From: Flavobacteriaceae bacterium
GTDB taxonomy: Bacteria; Bacteroidota; Bacteroidia; Flavobacteriales; Flavobacteriaceae
Assembly: GCA_018657955.1 (NCBI GenBank)
Contig: JABHWD010000018.1
Coordinates: 124,001-188,000 of the forward strand
DNA: 64,000 nt
Direction of reading: 5' to 3'
Shown here: positions 44,901 to 51,649 of the stretch, piece after piece
How positions within the stretch are numbered: the stretch's first letter is position 1
Layout of the letters: every line of letters begins with the position of its first letter
Made by a program: the position numbers and the translations under genes
The notes under the pieces: generated by a model
Databases searched by the model: none
What the model saw: the letters and a program-made list of their open reading frames with translations, nothing else
What the model was told of the DNA's origin: nothing

Positions 44901-45235
44901 TTGTTAGGATCAATTGTAACACAGCCTGTTGCAAAGAAAGGCTGATTGTCAGTTAATGGTTGCCAAGTGGTTCCAGCGTTTTCAGTTTTCCACGCCCCAC
45001 CAGAAGCAACAGCAACATACCAAACGTTTTCATTATTTGGATCAATAGCAATATCAGAAATTCTTCCAGACATAAATGCCGGACCAATACTTCTAAATTG
45101 GAATCCGCTCAATGCAGAAGCAATTCCTGATTTTTCTTGTTTTTTGTCCATTGCGCCTCTTGGCCCCTGAGCTAGACTCATAAAATATGAGACAAGCAGC
45201 ACAATAGAAACCATATATAGTTTCAGATTTTTCAT
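41948..45235 (-). CDS. Giant secreted BNR/Asp-box beta-propeller protein
   Basis: 1095 residues with a signal peptide (cleavage near 22) followed by the GPRGAMDKKQE segment. Up to residue about 770 it is made of many sortilin/Vps10-type or BNR repeats with Asp-box copies (SMDGGKSW, SVNGGKTW, SVDGGETW, SSNSGGSW, SEDGGKTF, TKDGGMTW), i.e. one or two seven-or-more-bladed propellers. The last 320 residues are helical and basic, with a GRGGWG-type glycine stretch near 900. Such proteins are often called glycosyl hydrolase, but no catalytic residues are visible here. Binding or surface function is more likely than sugar cleavage. Confidence 0.85.
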   Translation of the reverse strand: MKNLKLYMVSIVLLVSYFMSLAQGPRGAMDKKQEKSGIASALSGFQFRSIGPAFMSGRISDIAIDPNNENVWYVAVASGGAWKTENAGTTWQPLTDNQPFFATGCVTIDPNNSASIWLGTGENVAGRHIGIGHGVYHSMDGGKSWKDMGLKKSEHISKIIIHPDNSNVIWVASQGPQWSSGGERGLYKSVNGGKTWKNTLEINEWTGVTDLVLDPTNPDVLYAASWQKHRNVAALIDGGPGTGLYKSVDGGETWSKMNKGLPRSNMGKIGLAMSPMDPTVLYAAIELDRRKGAVYRSSNSGGSWSKMSDTVSGGTGPHYYQELIASPYKFDMIYLMNVRVLVSEDGGKTFYTMTESKKHSDNHSLTFKADDPNYLLMGTDGGIYESFDNSKSWKFVANLPLTQFYKLALDDAEPFYNIYGGTQDNNTQGGPSRTFKRNGITNGDWYVVLGGDGHQPATEPGNPDIVYAQSQQGYINRVDRTTGEAVNIRPQEGIDEPYERFNWDSPILVSQHDPKRLYFGTQRVWRSENRGDSWTTVSSDLTKNEERLSLPIMGKVQSFDNALDVSAMSTYNTITSLAESNIDENVLYAGTDDGIIQYTKDGGMTWTKMTVDKLPGVPASGFVNDIKADLHDVNTAYVALDNHKFGDYSPYLYKTTSGGKKWTAIVNGIPDGTLIWRLVQDHVNPNLLFLGTEYGVYVSLNQGEKWHKFSNGLPTISIRDLAIQKRENDLVLATFGRSFYVMDDYSPLRDLSPQTLQKQAHLFTPRKALQYSPIMGGTGSSGGAAYTAKNPGYGTAITYYLSEGHSSMKSKRQKRERKLKKEDVPFPGWDALDKEMTEAKAEAVLMIRNSAGDLVDVISSSLRKGLHRVNWGLRSSVSTTTTVSSSVPSRGRWGGGFRGGGGMSSNVDPGTYQVSLYKRIGGDLTELAGPVSLEVERIRENVLTNPLADKHKEYSQALAELTTAVGVYQHKFKKATARVSTYERSLKNLKSDRAELTQAVYVLRSEMHSLQKEFGGSAAKAEVGEKDRLTLMDRLSNARGGYFGNSYGPTALHMQSFEMAKEMFDRSKPKMNSFISRVNSLGEKLEEAGAPVFLD

Positions 45236-45381
45236 AATAATATTAAGTTAATTTGTTAGTCCTCTATAACATAAAGTTAAAAAATATTTGAACATAGCAA
45301 ACTATAATTAAAAATATGCGCTTATTATACAAGATTGGCATAGATTTTGTGAACAAAAAGAATTGTAAATAAAACAAAAAT

Positions 45382-45510
45382 ATGAAGTCAATAAAAAGAG
45401 ATACAAGGGCGGTTTTGTCTAATAACCCAACATCTTTACTGATTGCTGAACTATTAAGAAAAAATACAAAAAAAAACAAGAGATCTAGTTTTCTTCAAAA
45501 AACGATTTAG
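45382..45510 (+). CDS. Possible 42-residue basic small protein
   Basis: An ATG-initiated frame ending at TAG in the 250-bp gap between the BNR and amidohydrolase genes, overlapping the end of the latter on the other strand. The product is very basic (Lys/Arg-rich C-terminus). A TAGATTTTG-like word lies about 35 bp upstream, one base longer than the -7 consensus. No family was recognised; it may be a chance frame in A-rich DNA. Confidence 0.2.
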   Translation: MKSIKRDTRAVLSNNPTSLLIAELLRKNTKKNKRSSFLQKTI

Positions 45511-46654
45511 GAATTTTCGGAAAAAGCTTTAATGCGTTTTTATAGTATACTTTTTTTAGAATAGAATCTGGAAGATTCATTCCGTACATTTTCCAATGAG
45601 CATGTCTTTTTCTATAATAATCAAAATATTCATCGCTAGTTTCTAATACTCTAAAGTAAACATTGTATTCACTTTTCTTATAAGTATCCTTGCCAAAGAG
45701 AACTCTGTCTTGGTGATCTACAAAAAATTGCCTTGCTCTTATTGGTTGACGCCCAAGCTCGACAATTACGGCTCCAATTTCTGTATAAACGTTTGGAAGA
45801 TTATCGAGCTGCTCACTTAATTTATCTAAATCATTTCCATACCACCCAAGATGGGCATTAATAAAAACGGTGTTTGGATTATTTTCAAACATATTGTATT
45901 GTTCCTGCATAACAACCTCAAAAGAAGGATACTTGTCTGGGCTTCTAAAGCTCGCAGGCTTCTGTCTAGCGTGCAGCCATCTTTCATTATGTTTGTCAAT
46001 TGGGTCAAAAAACGGAGAAGGCTCCCCGCTGTGTATTAAAATGGGAATTTTAAGCTCCCCACAGACTTCCCAAATAGGGTTTAGCCTTTTATCATCCACC
46101 TTGACTCTATTTCCACTGTTGTCTTTCAAGTTAAGGCCAAGGTTTTTGTAGACTTTTAGGCCTATAGCACCTTGTCTTACCGCGTCTTTTATTATTCGAA
46201 CATTGTTTTCTGCAAAATCTTCATCATCAATTTTATTAAAATCAACATTCACAAAAACCCCAAACCTGTTAGCTAGTCCTTGGCTTTTTACATTTTCAAT
46301 TGATTCTGTCAGAGAGATATCCATTAGGTCTTGATTTCCAGCAAAAGTTCCAAAGCCTGACCCACTTAAATTAATCATATAGCCCATATTTAGACTGTCC
46401 ATTTCAGCTACAAGATTACCAAAATCCATTATTGGCATTTTCCACTGATGACTATGAACGTCAACAAATGGAAATTTAGAGCTGTTTTTTGGATTTTGAT
46501 CTACTACTAATGAAGACTTTGGACTATATTCCTCTATATCCATTAAGTTGTTTTTCTCTTGAATTAAATCAATTGCTAAATAAACAACGAGAGTAGCAAA
46601 TATTACAAATAAGCTGAATTTCAGAAAATTCTTAAAAGTCGACCAGTTAAACAT
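45485..46654 (-). CDS. Membrane-anchored amidohydrolase (amidohydro_2 type)
   Basis: 389 residues with one N-terminal membrane helix (about 11-30), no cleavage site, then a metal-dependent TIM-barrel with the HxH motif VDVHSH (His67, His69), a Lys/His middle (IGLKVYKNLG; LIHSGEPSP), INAHLGWYG, and the terminal Asp in LFGKDTY. It is predicted to face the periplasm. The substrate is unknown; the family includes decarboxylases and lactonases. The next genes in the same direction are DUF2911 (8 bp) and a GDSL hydrolase. Confidence 0.83.
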   Translation of the reverse strand: MFNWSTFKNFLKFSLFVIFATLVVYLAIDLIQEKNNLMDIEEYSPKSSLVVDQNPKNSSKFPFVDVHSHQWKMPIMDFGNLVAEMDSLNMGYMINLSGSGFGTFAGNQDLMDISLTESIENVKSQGLANRFGVFVNVDFNKIDDEDFAENNVRIIKDAVRQGAIGLKVYKNLGLNLKDNSGNRVKVDDKRLNPIWEVCGELKIPILIHSGEPSPFFDPIDKHNERWLHARQKPASFRSPDKYPSFEVVMQEQYNMFENNPNTVFINAHLGWYGNDLDKLSEQLDNLPNVYTEIGAVIVELGRQPIRARQFFVDHQDRVLFGKDTYKKSEYNVYFRVLETSDEYFDYYRKRHAHWKMYGMNLPDSILKKVYYKNALKLFPKIPKSFFEEN

Positions 46655-46661
46655 ACGTGTG

Positions 46662-47207
46662 TTATTTTAGAGGAATTGAAATTAATGTGGTGTCCCATTT
46701 TAAATTTAAATATGTGTTTAATGAGTCAGCACTAAAGTCAATACTAAATTGCTCAACTGACTCAAACATTTTGATGCTTTCAGAAGATATTCTTAATACA
46801 TCTTCATCTTGATCAGCTTCTGCAATAGCAAAAAATGTATCATTCACAGAGTTAAGAGCAATAGTCCATTTTTCTTTTCCAGGGATTGTATAAAGGCTAT
46901 ACTTTCCAGCGTGCAAAGATTCTCCGCCAAAAGTTATGTCTTCACTAGCAGAAAAAGTTGTTGCAGCATTTGCGCCAGTTCTCCAGTATTTTCCAAACGG
47001 CACTAAAGCGCCTTCGCTTTCGCTGCCGAAAATTAATCGATCTTTTTTGAAAGGACTGCTATACTCCACTTCGTAAGTTGCATTCTCAGAACTATATGTT
47101 GTTGTTTGTAATGGGCTAGCAGGAAATATTGTTGCATACGCAAAAAACAATATTACCGCAGCAAGTAAAACACTGACAATTAGAATAATAATTTTAAGAT
47201 ATTTCAT
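46662..47207 (-). CDS. DUF2911 domain protein
   Basis: 181 residues, N-terminal membrane helix or signal (about 5-28), then a beta-rich DUF2911 domain (VPFGKYWRTGANAATTF at about 71-87; KYSLYTIPGKEKWTI). The family is common in Bacteroidetes and of unknown function, often beside secreted hydrolases. It lies 8 bp before the amidohydrolase gene and 27 bp after the GDSL gene, likely one operon. Confidence 0.82.
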   Translation of the reverse strand: MKYLKIIILIVSVLLAAVILFFAYATIFPASPLQTTTYSSENATYEVEYSSPFKKDRLIFGSESEGALVPFGKYWRTGANAATTFSASEDITFGGESLHAGKYSLYTIPGKEKWTIALNSVNDTFFAIAEADQDEDVLRISSESIKMFESVEQFSIDFSADSLNTYLNLKWDTTLISIPLK

Positions 47208-47233
47208 TTTTTTAATTTAGATAGAAGGCAAAT

Positions 47234-47899
47234 TTAAAACTTTTTTAACACTGTTTCTAATAACCCTTCCATAATTATGTAGCCCTCTTTGTTTGGATGA
47301 ACTCCATCAGAGGTTAGTTCTGACCTAAGCTCTTTTTTCCCCCCAACCATTGAAGAAAAATAATCTAAGTAAACAATATTACTTTCTGTACAATAATTTT
47401 TAATTTTTTGATTAAGCTCAATAACAAGGGCTGCAGGTTTTATTTCTGGCTTCCAAGTTAGTTCATTAGCAGGAAGAACAGAACACAGAACAGGTCTTAT
47501 ATTATTTTTTTTAGCCAAAGTCGCCATAAAAACCACATTGTCAAAGATTTCTGAAACACTAATATAGCCGGTGTTTTGCGCAATATCATTTATTCCTGCG
47601 AGAATTATTACGCCCTCAGGCTTTAGATTGAGAACATCAGCTTCAAACCTGTCAAGCATTTGAGGAGTAGTTTCACCGCCTATGCCTTTGTTAATTAAAA
47701 ATCCATGTTCAGAAAAAAACTCAGGACTATAATTGCTCCACGATTCGGTTATGGAATCACCCATAAGAACAATTTTATTTGGAATTAGGGTTTTGTTTAT
47801 TGACATGAAGCTAATTATAGAAAAAACAAAAAACAGGATTAATATTGGCTTTGGCATTTTTATCATTTTTTTGTTCATTTTTATCCATTTTTTGCTCAT
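47234..47899 (-). CDS. SGNH/GDSL-family hydrolase
   Basis: 221 residues. Block I is LMGDSITESW with the nucleophile Ser49, block III GIND (in LAGINDIAQ), and block V DGVHPNKEGY. GDSL enzymes hydrolyse esters or acetyl groups on sugars or lipids, probably outside the inner membrane here. The first 14 codons are encoded by an array of phased T-tracts; ATGs at 47899, 47878, 47866 and 47857 are all in frame, and the last (MPKPILILFF) gives the cleanest signal peptide. Confidence 0.87.
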   Translation of the reverse strand: MSKKWIKMNKKMIKMPKPILILFFVFSIISFMSINKTLIPNKIVLMGDSITESWSNYSPEFFSEHGFLINKGIGGETTPQMLDRFEADVLNLKPEGVIILAGINDIAQNTGYISVSEIFDNVVFMATLAKKNNIRPVLCSVLPANELTWKPEIKPAALVIELNQKIKNYCTESNIVYLDYFSSMVGGKKELRSELTSDGVHPNKEGYIIMEGLLETVLKKF

Positions 47900-47975
47900 T
47901 TTTGCTCGTTTTTGTCCATTTTTTGTCCATTTTTACTCATTTTTACTCGTTTTTGTCCATTTTTTGCTCATTTTT
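47855..47975. repeat. Array of T-tracts phased at about 10.4 bp (predicted bent DNA)
   Basis: Twelve T4-T7 runs start at about 47857, 47866, 47878, 47888, 47899, 47909, 47919, 47930, 47940, 47950, 47960 and 47971; mean spacing 10.4 bp, one helical turn. The words between them are near-identical (GTCCA, GCTCA, ACTCA, GCTCG, GTTCA). It covers the end of ribE and the start of the GDSL gene. Phased A/T-tracts are the classic cause of intrinsic DNA curvature. Confidence 0.85.
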
Positions 47976-48548
47976 AAATTCTGACATGTATTTTCCCAAA
48001 ACATCGAACTCTAGATTCACCACATCTCCACATATCATTTTCCCAAACGTAGTAGTTTCATATGTATAAGGAATAACAGCAACACTGAGCTCATTAGCTT
48101 TTGAGTCAGAGATAGTAAGACTAACGCCATTTATTGCAATTGATCCTTTTTGGATAACGGCTCCAATCTCAGGCTTTTGATATTGAAAAGAAAAAATCCA
48201 GCTTCCATTTTCATCTAATATATTAATACATTTAGCCATTTGATCTACATGCCCCTGAACAAGGTGCCCGTCAATTCTATTGCCTAGCTTAAGACTTCTT
48301 TCCAGATTTACAGAATCGCCTTCAACGACTTTAGAGAGGTTTGATTTGCTTAATGTTTCTTTTATTGCTGTCACAAAATGAGTATTATCTGAAACCCGAG
48401 TTACAGTTAAACAAACGCCGTTATGAGAAACGCTTTGGTCAACCGTTAGTTCGCAGCTAATCTGACTGCGAATCTTTAATTCTATGTTGTCTTTTACTTT
48501 TGCTATTTGCTCAACAACCCCTATAGTCTCAACTATTCCGCTAAACAT
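47943..48548 (-). CDS. ribE: Riboflavin synthase, alpha chain
   Basis: 201 residues with two tandem lumazine-binding halves: MFSGIVETIGVV start, VSHNGVCLTV in the first and GSIAINGVSLTI in the second. It forms riboflavin from two molecules of dimethyl-ribityllumazine. The last dozen codons (KNEQKMDKNE) are drawn from the phased-T-tract array and look like an added tail. No FMN riboswitch was seen upstream. Confidence 0.94.
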   Translation of the reverse strand: MFSGIVETIGVVEQIAKVKDNIELKIRSQISCELTVDQSVSHNGVCLTVTRVSDNTHFVTAIKETLSKSNLSKVVEGDSVNLERSLKLGNRIDGHLVQGHVDQMAKCINILDENGSWIFSFQYQKPEIGAVIQKGSIAINGVSLTISDSKANELSVAVIPYTYETTTFGKMICGDVVNLEFDVLGKYMSEFKNEQKMDKNE

Positions 48549-48608
48549 AATAAGGTTTTTAATATTTGACTAAATTTACAGAATATTATTACAACACTAG
48601 ACAAGGAA

Positions 48609-49661
48609 ATGCAAGAAAACAAAAAGCTTAAAATAGGAATTACCATTGGCGACATGAATGGTGTTGGTCCAGAAATTATTCTAAAAACTTTTACAGACAA
48701 AAGAATGTTAGAGTTTTGCACGCCAATCATATATTCATCAGCCAAAAGTCTTGAGGCTATTAAAAACCATTTTAAATACAATATTGATTTTAACAGCATT
48801 AAGTCTTCTGCTCAAGCAGAAGAAAATAAGGTTAACACAGTAAATTGTTGGAACGAAACACCACAGATTAATTTTGGGACTAAGGACAAAAATATAGGGA
48901 AGCATGCTGTAATTTCTTTAAAGGCCGCAACCTCAGACCTTAAAGAAGATCAGATAGACGTCATTGTCACTTCCCCGATTAACAAAGATTGTGTTCAGTC
49001 AGATGAGTTTAATTTTCCAGGGCATACAGATTATTTAGACAGTGAAATAAAAGGAAGTGCCTTAATGCTAATGGTTTCAGGAAGCTTAAGAATAGGCTTA
49101 CTAACAGATCATATTCCAATAAGCAAAATAGCAGAAAGTATAACAAAGGAAGTGATAGAGAATAAAGTAAACACAATACACAAAACATTAGTAGAGGATT
49201 TTAAAATTTCTAAACCAAAAATTGCAATACTTGGGATTAATCCTCATTCAGGAGATAATGGAGTAATAGGATCAGAAGAAAAAACAGTTTTAATCCCTAT
49301 AATACAACAAATGCGTGAAAACAACATGCTGGTGTTTGGCCCTTATTCTGCAGACAGTTTTTTTGGCTCAGGCCAGCAAGAGTCTTTTGATGCAGTTATT
49401 GCTGCATATCATGATCAAGGACTTATTCCTTTTAAAACCTTGTCGTTTGGACAAGGAGTTAATTATACAGCAGGTCTAGAAAAAATCAGAACTTCTCCTG
49501 ATCATGGAACAGCATATTCAATTGCCGGAAAAGGAATAGCAGACGAAACGTCATTTAAAGAGGCTATTTTTTTAGCAATTTTAACGCATAAAAACAGAAC
49601 AGAACATCAAGAATTAATCAAAGGAGCAATAAAAGAGGAAAACCCAACTAAAACAAAATAA
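48609..49661 (+). CDS. pdxA: 4-hydroxythreonine-4-phosphate dehydrogenase
   Basis: 350 residues. PdxA features: GDMNGVGPEI at about 13-22, the metal site GHTDYL, and AAYHDQGLIPFK and SPDHGTAY in the C-terminal half. It oxidises 4-phosphohydroxy-threonine in pyridoxal phosphate synthesis. It is divergent from ribE and begins a run of DUF177, rpmF, SixA-like, accB and accC genes. Confidence 0.94.
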   Translation: MQENKKLKIGITIGDMNGVGPEIILKTFTDKRMLEFCTPIIYSSAKSLEAIKNHFKYNIDFNSIKSSAQAEENKVNTVNCWNETPQINFGTKDKNIGKHAVISLKAATSDLKEDQIDVIVTSPINKDCVQSDEFNFPGHTDYLDSEIKGSALMLMVSGSLRIGLLTDHIPISKIAESITKEVIENKVNTIHKTLVEDFKISKPKIAILGINPHSGDNGVIGSEEKTVLIPIIQQMRENNMLVFGPYSADSFFGSGQQESFDAVIAAYHDQGLIPFKTLSFGQGVNYTAGLEKIRTSPDHGTAYSIAGKGIADETSFKEAIFLAILTHKNRTEHQELIKGAIKEENPTKTK

Positions 49662-49667
49662 AAGTTT

Positions 49668-49675
49668 TATATTTG
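49668..49675 (+). promoter_or_regulatory. -7 promoter element for the DUF177/rpmF genes
   Basis: TATATTTG, exact TAnnTTTG, 21 bp before the ATG at 49697. It contains the TTG from which a longer frame could be read, so that longer start is rejected. Confidence 0.65.
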
Positions 49676-49696
49676 CTCGCTTTAAAATCAGAAACC

Positions 49697-50230
49697 ATGA
49701 GGCCTCAAAATGATTTTAATATTGAATTTTCAGGATTAAAACTGGGGCATCACAATTTCGATTTTGAAGTAAGTGACACGTTCTTTAATGATTACAACTA
49801 TTTTGATTTTAGCCATACCAATATTAATATTGATGTGGCGTTGATAAAAAAAACTACAATTATGGAATTAAATATTGTAGCAAAAGGACATGTTAGGTTA
49901 AAATGTGACCTAACAAATGAGTCTTATGATCAACCAATTAACAACAATATTGATCTGGTTGTAAAATTTGGAAGCGAGCTTAACAATGAAGATGACGAGA
50001 TATTAATAATACCTCACGGAGAGCACAAAATAAGCTTAGCCCAATATGTTTACGAGTTGATTGTTTTATCAGTGCCAGCAAAAAGAATTCATCCTAGAGT
50101 TTTAGATGGATCGCTAAAACCAGAAATTTTAAATATATTAGAGGATCTTAAACCAAAAGAAAACAGAAAAAATGTTGACCCTAGGTGGGAGAAGTTAAAA
50201 AAATTAATAACTAACAAAGAAAGCTTATAA
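49697..50230 (+). CDS. DUF177 (YceD-like) protein
   Basis: 177 residues from ATG 49697 ([11 protein letters not shown]). DUF177 proteins lie beside rpmF in most bacteria and are linked to 23S rRNA accumulation in some; the family motif region here is [16 protein letters not shown], but the two cysteines of the usual CxxC pair are reduced to a single Cys. The stop overlaps the rpmF ATG (TAATG), so translation is coupled. Confidence 0.85.
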   Translation: MRPQNDFNIEFSGLKLGHHNFDFEVSDTFFNDYNYFDFSHTNINIDVALIKKTTIMELNIVAKGHVRLKCDLTNESYDQPINNNIDLVVKFGSELNNEDDEILIIPHGEHKISLAQYVYELIVLSVPAKRIHPRVLDGSLKPEILNILEDLKPKENRKNVDPRWEKLKKLITNKESL

Positions 50231-50424
50231 TGGCTCATCCTAAAAGAAAAATATCAACAACAAGAAGAGACAAGCGAAGAACGCACTATAAAGCCAAGGA
50301 AAGACAATTAGCAACTTGCTCTATTACTGGAGAGCCTCATTTATATCATAGGGCTCACTGGCATGAAGGAAAGCTATATTATCGTGGAAAAATTCTCTTA
50401 GACGAGACTACTGAAAAAGAATAA
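50230..50424 (+). CDS. rpmF: 50S ribosomal protein L32
   Basis: 64 residues starting MAHPKRKIS, with the flavobacterial [20 protein letters not shown] tail. The C-terminal zinc CxxC pair of other bacteria is missing, as is normal in this lineage. It is a useful sign that the genome is flavobacterial. It starts in the DUF177 stop codon. Confidence 0.97.
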   Translation: MAHPKRKISTTRRDKRRTHYKAKERQLATCSITGEPHLYHRAHWHEGKLYYRGKILLDETTEKE

Positions 50425-50488
50425 AGCTTTACAGATTTTGCAAGCTACTTAGCTTGTTTGCTGGCTTAGAATTTAAAAATATTACCGT

Positions 50489-51007
50489 ATGAGAGCAAGA
50501 TATATATTATTGCTTCTTATTTGCTTTCAAGTGTCTTTTTCACAATCACAAAACAAAGAAATTAAGGCAGATGAAACCATATATTATTTTATAAGGCATG
50601 CGGAAAAGGATAAGTCTAGCCCTGAAAACAGAAATCCAAAACTAAGCAAGAAAGGACAATTAAGAGCATTAAACTGGGCATATTTTTTTAGAGAAATCCC
50701 TCTAGTTACAATATATTCTACAAACTATATAAGAACAATTACTACGGCCGAGCCAGTAGCAGGGGATAAAAACCTTCCTATTACAATTTACACCCCAAAA
50801 GAGGTGAATATAAATAGCTTTAAGAAGAAAAATTATGGAAAATCAGTCCTTATAGTTGGTCATAGCAACACAACACCCGAGTTTGTAAACGCTATATTAG
50901 GTTTTGAAAAATTTAAAAAAATGAAAGATAATGACAATTCTAGCTTGTTTATTATAAAAGAAATAAAGGGAGATGTTATTGTAGAGCGCTTATCTATTAG
51001 TTTTTAA
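50489..51007 (+). CDS. Histidine phosphatase, SixA-like, with signal peptide
   Basis: 172 residues: signal peptide to about residue 20, then the RHA(E) motif with catalytic His37 (FIRHAEKD), an arginine in STNYIRT (the first-shell Arg), and the second histidine His125 (VGHSNTT). SixA-type enzymes remove phosphate from phosphohistidine or other esters; secretion suggests a periplasmic sugar- or lipid-phosphate substrate. It sits where fabH is normally found between rpmF and accB. Confidence 0.85.
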   Translation: MRARYILLLLICFQVSFSQSQNKEIKADETIYYFIRHAEKDKSSPENRNPKLSKKGQLRALNWAYFFREIPLVTIYSTNYIRTITTAEPVAGDKNLPITIYTPKEVNINSFKKKNYGKSVLIVGHSNTTPEFVNAILGFEKFKKMKDNDNSSLFIIKEIKGDVIVERLSISF

Positions 51008-51016
51008 TTTTAATCA

Positions 51017-51114
51017 TTTTTCGTCCATTTTCGTCCATTTTTGTTCATTTTCGTCCATTTTTCGTCCATTTTCATTCATTTTTCATTGTTTTTTGCTCAT
51101 TTTTGCTCATTTTT
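51017..51114. repeat. Second array of T-tracts phased at about 10.3 bp (predicted bent DNA)
   Basis: Ten T4-T6 runs start at about 51017, 51028, 51038, 51048, 51058, 51069, 51079, 51089, 51100 and 51110. The words between them (CGTCCA, GTTCA, GCTCA) match those of the array at 47855-47975. This array is entirely intergenic, just upstream of the accB promoter region. Confidence 0.85.
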
Positions 51115-51124
51115 ACATAAATTT

Positions 51125-51132
51125 TATATTTA
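51125..51132 (+). promoter_or_regulatory. Weak -7-like element for accB
   Basis: TATATTTA matches TAnnTTTG except the last base, 20 bp before the accB ATG and right after the T-tract array. Confidence 0.4.
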
Positions 51133-51152
51133 GGAAATAAAAAAATCTAACT

Positions 51153-51629
51153 ATGAGGATTAAAGAAATTCAAAACCTAATCAAGTTTGTTGCTAAGTCT
51201 GGAGTAAGCGAAGTCAAGCTAGAAATGGAAAAGCTGAAGCTTACTATAAAAACTGGACCTTCTGGAACACAAACAGTTGTTCAACAAGCAACACCTGTTG
51301 TGCAGACACCAGTTATAGCTGAGTCTCAAAAACCAACAACACTGCCGTCAGAAAAACAACAAGAATCTGCTCTAGAGGCAGAATCTAAGTACTTTACAAT
51401 AAAGTCGCCAATTATTGGAACATTTTACAGAAAACCTTCCCCAGACAAACCTGTTTTTGTAGAAATTGGAGATTCCATTTCTGAAGGAAGTGTTCTTTGT
51501 GTAATTGAAGCGATGAAGCTGTTTAATGAAATAGAATCAGAGGTTTCTGGAAAAATTGTAAAGGTTTTAGTTGAGGATTCAATGCCTGTTGAATTTGACC
51601 AACCGCTATTTTTAATTGACCCTTCTTAA
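51153..51629 (+). CDS. accB: Acetyl-CoA carboxylase biotin carboxyl carrier protein
   Basis: 158 residues: N-terminal helix, a Gln/Pro/Thr-rich linker (about 38-75) and the biotinyl domain with the biotin-bearing Lys122 in EAMKLFNEIES. BCCP carries CO2 as carboxybiotin between AccC and the carboxyltransferase in fatty acid synthesis. It lies 20 bp before accC. Confidence 0.95.
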   Translation: MRIKEIQNLIKFVAKSGVSEVKLEMEKLKLTIKTGPSGTQTVVQQATPVVQTPVIAESQKPTTLPSEKQQESALEAESKYFTIKSPIIGTFYRKPSPDKPVFVEIGDSISEGSVLCVIEAMKLFNEIESEVSGKIVKVLVEDSMPVEFDQPLFLIDPS

Positions 51630-51649
51630 GCCATCATAAACCAAAGAAT

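Noticed and set aside
50230-50424. Truncated or damaged L32 because the zinc cysteines are missing
   Set aside because: Flavobacterial L32 normally lacks the CxxC pair; length and ends are complete.
47855-51114. CRISPR array
   Set aside because: The units are 10-11 bp with no constant repeat plus unique spacers of 25-40 bp, and no cas genes are in the window.
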